A stretch of 64,000 nt of DNA. Source: Actinomadura rudentiformis. Its GTDB lineage: Bacteria; Actinomycetota; Actinomycetes; Streptosporangiales; Streptosporangiaceae. The stretch lies in assembly GCF_008923185.1 (NCBI RefSeq), contig NZ_WBMT01000004.1:186001-250000 (forward strand), read 5' to 3'. A program made the translations under genes and the position numbers. Positions 51,061 through 59,127 of the stretch are shown here, piece after piece; within the stretch, counting starts at the first letter, position 1; each line of letters opens with the position of its first letter. The notes below the pieces were generated by a model. The model was not told the DNA's origin, did not search any database, and saw nothing but the letters and a program-made list of their open reading frames with translations.

Positions 51061-51126
51061 CCATGCGCACCCGCTGAGGGGGCACCGCCAGGTGCGGTGC
51101 CCCGCCTGAAGTTCTTTCTGTGGTGA

Positions 51127-51174
51127 TGTCGATTGGCGTCGAGCCCGTTCGTAGCCAGGGTGAGAGACCAGCAA
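51127..51174 (+). promoter_or_regulatory. ECF42-type promoter of the second DHFR-like gene
   Basis: TGTCGA (51127-51132), 13-base spacer, CGTTCGTA (51146-51153), then GCCAGGGTGAGAGACC. It agrees at 44 of 48 positions with the promoter of the ECF42 operon on the opposite strand at 46200-46247. The downstream gene starts at 51190. Confidence 0.8.
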
Positions 51175-51189
51175 CCCGAGGAGAGTGCC

Positions 51190-51768
51190 ATGACCGCTAC
51201 CTACACCTTCGACGTCTTTTCCAGCGTCGACGGCTTCGGCGCTGCCGGCGGCAACTGGGGCGGCTACTGGGGGAAGCAAGGCCCCGAGCTGCTCAAGCAC
51301 CGCCTCGCCTTGTACGAGCAGGAGCAGCGGATGCTCTTCGGGGCCGACACCTATCGGGCGTTCGCGCAGATGCTGACCTCAAGCACCGAGGAGTCAGGCG
51401 TCCGTGACCCATGGGTCACCCGAATGATGAGCCTGCCGGCAACGGTGGTGTCGACCACACTCCAAGGACCCCTCGACTGGCCGGATGCGACCCTGGTGAG
51501 CGGCGACGCCGTCGACGTCGTCTCCCGGCTCAAGGAGGAGTCGGACGTGCCGTTGCGCTCGCACGGCAGCCTGTCGCTGAACCGGGCGCTCATGGCCGCC
51601 GGTCTGGTCGACCGCGTCCAGCTGACGATCTTCCCCGTGATCACCGGTCGGACAGGGCTGGACCCGGTCTTCCACGGAGCGGCCGACTTCGACCTTCAGC
51701 TGATCGAAAGCCGGACACTCGACGGCCACACCCAGGAACTCATCTACCAGCCCACCCTGCACGCCTGA
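51190..51768 (+). CDS. Dihydrofolate reductase-like protein, second copy
   Basis: A 192-residue protein of the same DHFR/RibD C-terminal family as the gene at 43523. TYTFDVFSSVDGFGAAGGNW starts the fold, EQRMLFGADTYRAFAQML is the nucleotide segment, and LRSHGSLSLNRALMAAGLVD and LTIFPVITGRTGLDPVF are the C-terminal blocks. It is not a close paralogue by sequence. The ATG at 51190 follows GAGGAGAG; it shares its promoter with the ECF42 operon five kilobases away, so it is a likely second regulon member. Confidence 0.87.
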   Translation: MTATYTFDVFSSVDGFGAAGGNWGGYWGKQGPELLKHRLALYEQEQRMLFGADTYRAFAQMLTSSTEESGVRDPWVTRMMSLPATVVSTTLQGPLDWPDATLVSGDAVDVVSRLKEESDVPLRSHGSLSLNRALMAAGLVDRVQLTIFPVITGRTGLDPVFHGAADFDLQLIESRTLDGHTQELIYQPTLHA

Positions 51769-51917
51769 GTCCGGGCGAAGCGGACACTCCCTGTCCTATT
51801 CCCCTGCGACTGTCGTCTCGTGCCAGACAACGACAAGAATGCGCCAGGAGGCCGGCCTCCACTGCCTGGGCGGCGCCGGCACGCCACCGGTCACAACCGC
51901 GCGAGGGGAGTTGCGGC

Positions 51918-53015
51918 ATGACTTCGCGGAACGTTCTCGACACGCGGGCGCTCAACCGTGCGACGCTCGCCCGGCAGTTGCTGCTCGATCGTGCCGACAT
52001 GCCGGTCGTCGACGCCGTCGCGCATCTGTGCGGCCTGCAGGCGCAGGAACCGCAGGAACCGTTCGTCGGGCTCTGGTCCCGGCTGCGCGCGTTCGACCCT
52101 GCGGTGCTCTCGGACCTGCTGAACGGGCGGAGCGTGGTACGGATGCACCTCATGCGCCGGACCGTTCACCTGGTCACCGCCAAGGACGCGCTGGCCTGGC
52201 GAGCCCGCCACGACGCCATGCTGCGCCAGCGCGTACTCGGGGTCTACCGCCGCGAGCTCGACGGGTTGGACCTGGACGAGCTGGCGGCGGCAGGCCGGGC
52301 GATCATGGCTGACGACGAGCCCCGTTCGATGGGCGAGCTCGGCCGGGCGCTGGCTGAGCGCTGGCCTGCGGCGGGGCCGCGGGCGCTGGGGGAGATGCTG
52401 TTCGGCGCCCTCATCCCGGTCGTGCAGATGCCACCGCGCGGGCTGTGGCGAACGAAAGGGGGAGTACGCAACGTCCTGCTCTCCTCGTGGCTGGGACGTG
52501 AGATCGACCCACCGGCCCCGCAGGGCTCCGATCCGGTCGGCGAGGCGCTGGTGCGGCGCTACCTTGCCGCGTTCGGCCCAGCCGCCTCGGCCGACCTGCG
52601 AGCCTGGTGCGGCCTGGCCGGACTGCCGAACGCGGTGGCCGCGGTACGCGAGGAGCTCATCACCTTCCGCGACGAGCGCGGCCGGGAACTGCTGGACCTC
52701 CCCGACGCGCCGCGTCCCGACCCTGACACACCCGCCCCGGTACGGTTCCTGCCGGCGTTCGACAACGCGATCCTCGGCTATCACGACCGCAGCCGGATCA
52801 TCGATGACGCCCACCGCGGCCTGTCGGTCACCGGCGCGCGCGTCGTCCTGGTTGACGGCAGGGTGGCCGCGACCTGGGACGTCAAGGAAGGCACCGTGGT
52901 CGTCACCCCGCTGCGCGGCTTCTCCCGAGCCGAACGCACCGCCGTCGCCGATCAGGGACAGGCGCTGGCATCGTTCCTCTCCGACAACGACAGCCACGAC
53001 GTCCAGATCGCCTGA
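51918..53015 (+). CDS. AlkZ-like winged-helix DNA-binding protein (YcaQ family)
   Basis: A 365-residue protein. LARQLLLDRADMPVVDAVAH, LCGLQAQEPQEPFVGLWSRL and RSVVRMHLMRRTVHLVTAKD are typical blocks of the HTH_42/YcaQ family, and FLPAFDNAILGYHDRSRII is the conserved C-terminal part. AlkZ and YcaQ excise alkylated bases and unhook DNA crosslinks using a QxQ motif; here the corresponding LQAQEPQEP segment is present near residue 42. Activity is therefore possible, though many actinobacterial paralogues guard biosynthetic clusters. ATG at 51918 after GGGGAG. Confidence 0.82.
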   Translation: MTSRNVLDTRALNRATLARQLLLDRADMPVVDAVAHLCGLQAQEPQEPFVGLWSRLRAFDPAVLSDLLNGRSVVRMHLMRRTVHLVTAKDALAWRARHDAMLRQRVLGVYRRELDGLDLDELAAAGRAIMADDEPRSMGELGRALAERWPAAGPRALGEMLFGALIPVVQMPPRGLWRTKGGVRNVLLSSWLGREIDPPAPQGSDPVGEALVRRYLAAFGPAASADLRAWCGLAGLPNAVAAVREELITFRDERGRELLDLPDAPRPDPDTPAPVRFLPAFDNAILGYHDRSRIIDDAHRGLSVTGARVVLVDGRVAATWDVKEGTVVVTPLRGFSRAERTAVADQGQALASFLSDNDSHDVQIA

Positions 53016-53336
53016 TGAAGGTCGCGGCAAGAGGCCACCACGCAAGCGTTCGACATGGCTACAAGATGGGCCTTACGAGCCACACAAGGAAATGCCGTAG
53101 GCACGTGGTGTAGTCGTTGGCGCCTCGCCGTCGCGATCAGAATGCTCCGAAGGTGGTCCACCGGACCGTCCGGATCGGGCGCATCCCTCGGCCCCGAGTG
53201 TTCACTCAGGGGACGAATGCCTACGGGCGGGTGACGAGCCGACGAACAGTGCGTTCAAGATCTTTTGCTGGAATGGCCCGCTGGTTCAAGATCAGCAACG
53301 GACGGACCATGATCCACTCCAGTCAGAAGGAGAACC
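53016..53336. other. Intergenic stretch with a direct repeat
   Basis: No gene is evident. GTTCAAGATC occurs at 53253-53262 and again at 53284-53293, 31 bases apart, close to the start of the secreted-protein gene at 53337; this could be a regulator site. The ribosome binding site (AGAAGGAG) lies just before the ATG. Confidence 0.4.
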
Positions 53337-53729
53337 ATGAAGAAGCTCCTCAGGACCGCCGTGGTGGGCGCCGGCGTTGCGACGGCGTGCCTGACGCTCG
53401 CGCAGCCCGCGCTGGCCAACTCGTTCTCGAAGGCGGTCGGCGACGGCACCGTCAGCTACAAGGACGATACGGACCAGTTCTGCGCGCACGCCTACAACAC
53501 CGAGGGCCTGCGTTCGGTGACGGTGAAGCTGACCCCGGTCAACGGGTCCGGCCCGAGCCACCACTGGACGGACAAGAACGTCAACTACTCCAGCGGCGGC
53601 ACCTCCGGCCCCACGTGCCGGAGCCTGGCCACCGCCTACGAGGACACCCAGTACCGCGCCCAGATCTGGTCGTACTGGGGTGAGCGGGGCACCACGGTCA
53701 GCCGCGGAACCGTCACGTTCAACAGCTGA
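53337..53729 (+). CDS. Small secreted protein
   Basis: A 130-residue preprotein. The signal peptide is LLRTAVVGAGVATACLTLAQ with cleavage near PALANS. The mature part (about 102 residues) has two cysteines (DQFCAHAYNT, GPTCRSLATA) and a polar beta-rich pattern (GTVSYKDDTDQF, WTDKNVNYSSGGTSG, RAQIWSYWGERGTTVSRGTV). Function unknown; the size and disulfide suit a secreted inhibitor or structural protein. AGAAGGAG precedes the ATG and a strong terminator follows. Confidence 0.82.
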   Translation: MKKLLRTAVVGAGVATACLTLAQPALANSFSKAVGDGTVSYKDDTDQFCAHAYNTEGLRSVTVKLTPVNGSGPSHHWTDKNVNYSSGGTSGPTCRSLATAYEDTQYRAQIWSYWGERGTTVSRGTVTFNS

Positions 53730-53767
53730 ACGCGCAGTAGCGAACCGCGCCTTCAGTGAGCAAGAAA

Positions 53768-53805
53768 ACTCCCCGCATACCGCTGCTCGGTATGCGGGGA
53801 GTTTC
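53768..53805. terminator. Strong hairpin terminator between convergent genes
   Basis: A perfect 15-bp stem (ACTCCCCGCATACCG and CGGTATGCGGGGAGT) with a CTGCT loop, followed by TTTCG on the forward strand and preceded by AAAA for the reverse strand. It can serve both the secreted protein gene and the small gene that ends at 53857. Confidence 0.85.
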
Positions 53806-53856
53806 GATGAGCAGACAGCTCGCGCCGCCAGGATGCGACGTGAGATCAGGTCCGGC

Positions 53857-54099
53857 TCAGCCGACGTCCTCGCCGGCGGCCGGGCCGTGGAGCTGCGTGA
53901 GATCTCCGACGACCTCGGTGAGCTCCTCGATGTCGGCGCAGTAGGCCAGCAGGGCGCCGTTGCGAGTGACCAGATAAAGCTGCTGGCCTTTGCGTGCGTC
54001 CGGGCACCAGTTGCGCGCCAGGGTCAGCTGGACGTCATCGAGAGTGATCACGTCGACCCGCAGGCCGTCCGGTCCGATCAGGTAACGCCCGTGGCCCAT
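53857..54099 (-). CDS. Small hypothetical protein
   Basis: An 80-residue protein: GHGRYLIGPDGLRVDVITLD, DVQLTLARNWCPDARKGQQL, YLVTRNGALLAYCADIEELT. It reads like a small beta-alpha protein with two cysteines and no signal peptide. No family is recognised. The ATG at 54099 follows AAAGGAGGAC; longer frames to 54360 have a Ser/Thr/Pro-rich non-protein character. It precedes the terminator region and lies downstream of the SDR gene on the same strand, 76 bases after it. Confidence 0.7.
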   Translation of the reverse strand: MGHGRYLIGPDGLRVDVITLDDVQLTLARNWCPDARKGQQLYLVTRNGALLAYCADIEELTEVVGDLTQLHGPAAGEDVG

Positions 54100-54175
54100 G
54101 GGGAGAGTGTCCTCCTTTTGGCGCATTCGGGATAGATGCGAAAAACGGCGACCAGCGGGCGTACGCGGCCGCTCT

Positions 54176-54832
54176 TCAGGAGCGGCCGGCGTGCAGCGCT
54201 TCGTGAGCCCACAGGTGTCGTGGCTGAGTGTGCAGCCGCCAGTAGTGCTCGGCGATGTCGTCGGGGTCGAAGTCGGTGCCGGGGGCGACCGGACCGGCGA
54301 CGGTGACGCTCGCGACGTGCACTCCAGAAGATCCGTACTGCTGGTCGAGCAGCGTGACAAGGGTTCGCACGCCTGCCTTGCCCAGCGAGAGACTCACATA
54401 CTGCGGCTTGGGCTCGGGCATGCCGCCTGTGATGAGGAACGTTCCGCTGCCGCGTGCCGCCATGGCCGGCGCAAGGTGAGCTGCGGCGTTGAGGGCGCCG
54501 ACGACGTTGACCGCCCATGCCTCCATGTGGCCGCGCACCGACAGCTCGCCCGGCGCGTCCGCCTGGATGAGTGCGGCGTTGTAAACAGCGACATCTGGCA
54601 CGCCGTGCTCGCTGATGGCCTTGTCGAGTGCGGCGTTCAACTCTGCCTGGTCGGTGGCGTCCGCCTTCAGCGTGACGGCCGGAACACCGCTGGGAGCGAC
54701 CGCGCCGGCCACGGCACGCAGCGTCTGCTCGCTCCGTGCGATCAGCGCGATCGGCAGCCCCTCCCCGGCGAACCGGCGGGCCACCGCCTGGCCGATTCCC
54801 GGACCCACACCAATGATCACTGCACCCGGCAT
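54176..54832 (-). CDS. Atypical short-chain dehydrogenase/reductase-like protein
   Basis: A 218-residue Rossmann protein. GAVIIGVGPGIGQAVARRFA is the GxxxGIG motif, ALIARSEQTL the cofactor-discriminating loop, VYNAALIQADAPG replaces NNAG, and PQYVSLSLGKAGVRTLV holds the catalytic region. The Lys is present but the residue four before it is Leu, so the classical YxxxK Tyr is missing; a Tyr lies seven before. It is probably a divergent SDR clade rather than a dead enzyme. AGGAG precedes the ATG at 54832. It is divergent from a MerR regulator. Confidence 0.8.
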   Translation of the reverse strand: MPGAVIIGVGPGIGQAVARRFAGEGLPIALIARSEQTLRAVAGAVAPSGVPAVTLKADATDQAELNAALDKAISEHGVPDVAVYNAALIQADAPGELSVRGHMEAWAVNVVGALNAAAHLAPAMAARGSGTFLITGGMPEPKPQYVSLSLGKAGVRTLVTLLDQQYGSSGVHVASVTVAGPVAPGTDFDPDDIAEHYWRLHTQPRHLWAHEALHAGRS

Positions 54833-54870
54833 CGAAGGCTCCTCACATCTCATCGTCAGCGATACTGGGG

Positions 54871-54903
54871 ACGGTAAGGCGTCACATCGATGTGAAGGTC
54901 AAG
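54871..54903 (-). promoter_or_regulatory. MerR-type operator-promoter for the SDR gene
   Basis: On the minus strand TTGACC (54898-54903) is a -35 element and TACCGT (54871-54876) a possible -10, with an over-long 19-21 base gap typical of MerR-controlled promoters. The gap contains the perfect palindrome TCACATCGATGTGA (54882-54895). It lies 39-71 bases before the SDR ATG, and the same palindrome is 10 bases upstream of the MerR start at 54906. Confidence 0.65.
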
Positions 54904-54905
54904 GC

Positions 54906-55295
54906 ATGCGAATCGGTGATCTGGCTCACCAGACCGGGGTGAGCAGGCGGCTCTTGCGCTACTACGAGGAGCAGGGGCTGCTCACGCCGGTCCGGCTCGA
55001 CAACGGCTACCGCGAGTACGCCAAGGCGGACGTCGCAACGGTGCGCCACATCCGGGCCATGCTCGCCGCCGGGCTTTCCACTTCGGTCATCGCCAGAGTC
55101 GTGCATTGCGTGCACGACTCTGACGTGCTGAGGGTGCCTGCCGGCTGCCCGACCTTCATCGAGGAGTTGCGGCGCGAACGCGCCCACATCACCGAGACGA
55201 TCAACCACCTCGAGAGTTCCCAGCGAATGCTGGACGCCCTTCTCGACACGGCCCCCCAGGAGGCCGAAAGCGCGCTACCCGAGCCCGCCACCTGA
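54906..55295 (+). CDS. MerR family transcriptional regulator
   Basis: A 129-residue MerR protein. RIGDLAHQTGVSRRLLRYYE, EQGLLTPVRLDNGYREYAKA is the DNA-binding winged helix, and the rest is the dimerising coiled coil (ITETINHLESSQRMLDALLD). The C-terminus is short, with one cysteine in HCVHDSDVLRVPAGCPTFIE, so it may sense a metal or redox change, or a small molecule. It starts 10 bases after a palindromic site and is divergent from the SDR gene, its likely target. Confidence 0.9.
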   Translation: MRIGDLAHQTGVSRRLLRYYEEQGLLTPVRLDNGYREYAKADVATVRHIRAMLAAGLSTSVIARVVHCVHDSDVLRVPAGCPTFIEELRRERAHITETINHLESSQRMLDALLDTAPQEAESALPEPAT

Positions 55296-55431
55296 TCAGC
55301 TCCATGCCCGCGCAACGGACCGCCCAGGATCGGGCCGGCGGCGATGCGGGTCAGCAGGAACGGCGCAATCCATCGCCAGCCGGGACGCCTGGTGTGATCG
55401 TGCAACGGGACGCGCGTCCGGGCGCAACCCG

Positions 55432-56895
55432 TCAGGCGTCGGCGAGAAGGATCGCGGGATTCTCGACGCAGTCAGCCACGTAGCGCAGGAAGCCGCCGGC
55501 GGTGCCGCCGTCGCAGACCCGATGGTCGAACGTGAGGGACAGCTGGGTGATCTTGCGTGCCGTGACCGCGCCGTCGATCACCCAGGGGCGGTCGATGATG
55601 CGGCCCACGCCGAGGAGGGCCGCCTCGGGATGGTTGATGATCGGCGTTGATCCGTCCACGCCGAAGACGCCGTAGTTGTTGAGCGTGAACGTTCCGCCGG
55701 TCAGTGCCTGAGGTGGCAGCCCGCCCGAGCGCGCCAGTCCCGTGAGCCGGGTGAGTTCGGCGGCGAGCTGCGCGGTCGTCATCAGGTGCGCGTCCCGGAC
55801 CACCGGCACGACCAGGCCGCGGTCGGTCTGCGCGGCGAAGCCGAGATTGACGTGCCCGTACCGAACGATCTCTGCGCGGCCGGTGTCGACCGAGGAGTTC
55901 AGCTCGGGGAACCGCCGCAGGCCGTCCACGCAGATGCGGGCCAGCATGGCGAGCAACCCGATGCCCAGGTCGGGGCGAGCCTGCTGGAGGGCGTTCTTCG
56001 CGTCGAGCAGGCGGGTGGCATCGACGTCCACCCAGGTCGTGGCGTCGGGAATCTCGCTGCGGCTGCGGCTCAACTTGTCGGCCACCGCACGGCGAAGCCC
56101 GCGCAGCGGGATGCGTTCGGTTGTCTCGGAAGGCCTGAGCGGCGTCGCGGGTGCCACGGGCGGCGTGCGCATGTCGGCGATCGCCTGCTCGACGTCGCGG
56201 CGCAAGATCACTCCGCGCGGCCCGGTGGGACGGATGGCGGCGAGGTCCACCCCATGCTCCCGGGCGACCCTTCGGACAAGCGGAGAGATCACGCGAGGTG
56301 GGTGGCTCGGCTCGGCTTCAACGGAGGACGAGGAGGACTGCGGCGCAGGCACGGCAGCGTCCCGACCGAAGTCCTGCACGTCGACCGCCTGATGCCCGCC
56401 GGCTTGCCTGTCAACGGCGCGCACATCGGCGGCCTGCCGGTCAGCGGCGTGCTGGTCGGGGGTCTGCCGGGTGGCGGCGGTCTTGTCGCTGGTGGGGACG
56501 CGGGAGCTGCGGCGGCGCTTGCGTCGGCCGGAGGTGTGGCCGGTGCCGTAGCCGATCAGGACGTTGCCGGAGCCTGCCTGTTCCTCTTCGCGGTACCGGG
56601 CTGCGGCGGGATCGATGTCTGGAGCCGCTGCGGGGGCGGGCTCATTGGCGGCGACTTCGATCAGGGGTTCGCCCACTGCCAGTACGGCGCCCGTGTCGGC
56701 GTGCAGCTTCATGACCGTTCCGGCGTAGGGGACAGGCACCTCGACCACGGCCTTGGCGGTCTCGACGTCCACGACGATCTGGTCGATCTCGACGGTGTCG
56801 CCGACGGCGACCTTCCATTCGATGATCTCGGCTTCGGTCAGGCCCTCGCCGAGGTCGGGCAGGCGGAACACCTGCCGTGCGGTAGCTATGGTCAT
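55432..56895 (-). CDS. bkdC: Branched-chain 2-oxoacid dehydrogenase E2 (dihydrolipoyl acyltransferase)
   Basis: A 487-residue E2 subunit. The lipoyl domain (QVFRLPDLGEGLTEAEIIEW) has its lipoyl lysine in VETAKAVVEV near residue 48. A flexible linker with a repeating DRQAADVRAVDRQAGG pattern (about 135-175) follows, then the subunit-binding domain (SPLVRRVAREHGVDL) and the catalytic domain with TFDHRVCDGG. Its ATG overlaps the E1beta stop by 4 bases. With E1 it makes acyl-CoA starters for branched fatty acids or polyketides; no E3 gene is near. Confidence 0.95.
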   Translation of the reverse strand: MTIATARQVFRLPDLGEGLTEAEIIEWKVAVGDTVEIDQIVVDVETAKAVVEVPVPYAGTVMKLHADTGAVLAVGEPLIEVAANEPAPAAAPDIDPAAARYREEEQAGSGNVLIGYGTGHTSGRRKRRRSSRVPTSDKTAATRQTPDQHAADRQAADVRAVDRQAGGHQAVDVQDFGRDAAVPAPQSSSSSVEAEPSHPPRVISPLVRRVAREHGVDLAAIRPTGPRGVILRRDVEQAIADMRTPPVAPATPLRPSETTERIPLRGLRRAVADKLSRSRSEIPDATTWVDVDATRLLDAKNALQQARPDLGIGLLAMLARICVDGLRRFPELNSSVDTGRAEIVRYGHVNLGFAAQTDRGLVVPVVRDAHLMTTAQLAAELTRLTGLARSGGLPPQALTGGTFTLNNYGVFGVDGSTPIINHPEAALLGVGRIIDRPWVIDGAVTARKITQLSLTFDHRVCDGGTAGGFLRYVADCVENPAILLADA

Positions 56896-57908
56896 GATGC
56901 CTCCCGGGCCAGGTGGAGGACGTCGGGCTCGTCGTCGAACTGGAGCCGGTCGACCGTGTCGAGGATCCGGTCGACGTCCGGCAGGTGCGAGTGCTCGAGC
57001 TTCGGGGGCGGGTAGGGGATGTCGAATCCCGTGACGCGCAGCACCGGAGCCGCCAGCGAGTGAAAGCAGCGTTCCTGCACGCGCGCCGCGATCTCCGCGC
57101 CCACTCCGGCGAACCCCTGGGCCTCCTGCACCACCACGCAGCGGCCCGTCTTGCGCACCGACGACACGACGGTCTCATCGTCGAACGGGACGATCGTGCG
57201 CAGGTCCACCACCTCCAGGGAGATGCCGTCCCCGGCCGCCGCCTCGGCCGCCTGGAGGGCCACCGGGACACTGGGGCCGTAGGCGACCAGCGTTGCGTCG
57301 CGGCCCTCGCGCCGTACCGCCGCTCGACCAAAGCTCGAAGCGCGCCGATCGCCGGGAGTGGCCTCGTCCTTGGACCAGTACAGCCGCTTGGGCTCCATGA
57401 AGATCACCGGGTCGGGGTCGTCGATGGCGTCGCGCAGCAGCCAGTACGCGTCGTCCACGGTCGCCGGGGTGACGACCTTCAGGCCCGGCGTGTGGGCGTA
57501 GTAGGCCTCGCTGGAGTCACAGTGGTGCTCGACGCCGCCGATGCCACCCGCGTACGGGATGCGGATCACCAGCGGCAGCGGCACGCGGCCGCGGGTGCGG
57601 TTGCGCATCTTGGCCACGTGCGAGGCGATCTGCTCGAACGCCGGATAGGCGAACGCGTCGAACTGCATCTCGACCACCGGCCGGAAGCCGCCCATCGCCA
57701 TGCCCACGGCGAGTCCGACGATCCCCGACTCGGCCAGCGGGGTGTCGAAGCACCGGTCCTCGCCGAACTCCTTGGTCAGCCCGTCGGTGATGCGGAAGAC
57801 GCCGCCCAGCGGGCCCACGTCCTCGCCGAAGATCAACACGCGCTCGTCCTCGCGCAACGCGTCCCGCAGCGCCGCGTTCAGTGCCTGCGCCATCGTCATC
57901 GCGGTCAT
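56892..57908 (-). CDS. bkdB: Branched-chain 2-oxoacid dehydrogenase E1 beta
   Basis: A 338-residue E1beta subunit. MAQALNAALRDALREDERVL, IFGEDVGPLGGVFRITDGL, GEDRCFDTPLAESGIVGLAV and GGIGGVEHHCDSSEAYYAH are the conserved TPP/E1 interface motifs, and RVTGFDIPYPPPKLEHSHLP is the C-terminal signature. The ATG at 57908 gives the standard length; an apparent longer frame enters the E1alpha gene. The stop codon of E1alpha lies one base upstream of this start, so translation is coupled. Confidence 0.95.
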   Translation of the reverse strand: MTAMTMAQALNAALRDALREDERVLIFGEDVGPLGGVFRITDGLTKEFGEDRCFDTPLAESGIVGLAVGMAMGGFRPVVEMQFDAFAYPAFEQIASHVAKMRNRTRGRVPLPLVIRIPYAGGIGGVEHHCDSSEAYYAHTPGLKVVTPATVDDAYWLLRDAIDDPDPVIFMEPKRLYWSKDEATPGDRRASSFGRAAVRREGRDATLVAYGPSVPVALQAAEAAAGDGISLEVVDLRTIVPFDDETVVSSVRKTGRCVVVQEAQGFAGVGAEIAARVQERCFHSLAAPVLRVTGFDIPYPPPKLEHSHLPDVDRILDTVDRLQFDDEPDVLHLAREAS

Positions 57909-57909
57909 G

Positions 57910-59007
57910 TCAGTCCTCCAGCTCGGACGCCAGCTGTGCCCGCTGCTCGCGCAACTGCGGCGTGGCGTCGGCGAAGACGTGGTCGAACAGCTCAAGCGGG
58001 TCGGTCTCCAGGTCGAGATTCATCTCGTCGCGCAGACGGGAGGCGAACGCTTCGGCGGCATCGTGCGCGGCGGCGATGTCCTCCGTGCCGAGCAGGCTCC
58101 GTCCGCGGAGATAGGTCTCCAGGCGGGGGAGAGGGTCGGCCGATTCCCAGCGTTCGACCTCGTCGTCCTCCCGGTACCGGGTGGCGTCGTCGGCGTTGGT
58201 GTGGGCGTCCATGCGGTACGTGTGCGCCTCCACCAGGAACGGGCCGCCTCCCGTTCGGGCGTGCCGCACGGCCTCGGTGAGGACGGACAGAACCGCGACG
58301 AGGTCGTTGCCGTCCACCTGCTCGGAACGGATGCCGTAACCGATCCCCTTGTAGGCCAGCGCGGGAGCCGCGGTCTGCTTGGCCAGCGGCACCGAGATCG
58401 CGTACTTGTTGTTCTGCACGAAGAACACGACCGGGGCACGCAGAACACCGGCGTAGTTGAGCGCCTCGTGGAAGTCGCCCTCACTCGTGCCGCCGTCGCC
58501 GATGAAGGCCATCACGACGGAGTCCTCGCCCTTGCGGCGCAGGGCCTCGGCCATGCCGACCGCGTGGATGGTCTGGGTGGCCAGCGGCGTGCACTGAGGC
58601 GCCACCCGCGTGGTCGCAGGGTCGTAACCGCAGTGCCAGCCACCGCGCAGCAGCGTGAGCACCTCGACGGGATCGACGCCGCGGGAGACCAGGGCCACCG
58701 AGTCCCGGTAGGTCGGGAACAGCCAGTCGTCCTCGCGGAGCGCGAGCACGCCGGCGATCTGGCAGGCCTCCTGCCCGCGGCTGGACGGGTAGACCGCGAG
58801 TCTGCCCTGCTTGGTCAGCGCGGTCGCCTGCCGGTCGAAGCGGCGGCCCAGGACCATCCGGCGGTACGCCTCCACCAGTTGCTCGTCCGCCGGCGCCGCG
58901 TAGCCCTCGGGCGGCTCGACGGCCGTGCCGTCCTCCGCGACGAAACGCACCGGAACGACTGCGGGAAGAAGATCGTCGACCGTCTGGTCATGGGTCCCCA
59001 CGGGCAT
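57910..59007 (-). CDS. bkdA: Branched-chain 2-oxoacid dehydrogenase E1 alpha
   Basis: A 365-residue TPP-dependent E1alpha. YRRMVLGRRFDRQATALTKQ and GQEACQIAGVLALREDDWLF begin the fold; AFIGDGGTSEGDFHEALNYA and VFFVQNNKYAISVPLAKQTA contain the GDG-N TPP-binding motif. The active complex uses E1alpha2beta2 with E2 and E3. The ATG at 59007 (MPVGTHD) is the more usual start; ATG at 59064 would add 19 residues. First gene of the bkd operon, divergent from the Lrp-type regulator. Confidence 0.93.
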   Translation of the reverse strand: MPVGTHDQTVDDLLPAVVPVRFVAEDGTAVEPPEGYAAPADEQLVEAYRRMVLGRRFDRQATALTKQGRLAVYPSSRGQEACQIAGVLALREDDWLFPTYRDSVALVSRGVDPVEVLTLLRGGWHCGYDPATTRVAPQCTPLATQTIHAVGMAEALRRKGEDSVVMAFIGDGGTSEGDFHEALNYAGVLRAPVVFFVQNNKYAISVPLAKQTAAPALAYKGIGYGIRSEQVDGNDLVAVLSVLTEAVRHARTGGGPFLVEAHTYRMDAHTNADDATRYREDDEVERWESADPLPRLETYLRGRSLLGTEDIAAAHDAAEAFASRLRDEMNLDLETDPLELFDHVFADATPQLREQRAQLASELED

Positions 59008-59127
59008 GGCGGCGCTCGCTTTCTTTGGACGCTTGACAGGCAAAGCGTCCTCACTGGCGACCATCCGTTCAAGACACCGGGCACAATGGGCGACAAATAG
59101 CTCAGCTCCATACCCTGAGGAGGCCAA

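Noticed and set aside
49426..51300. A 620-codon reverse frame over the FAD oxidoreductase
   Set aside because: It is the antisense of a gene with clear Tat signal, FAD and BBE motifs, and its own translation lacks any domain.
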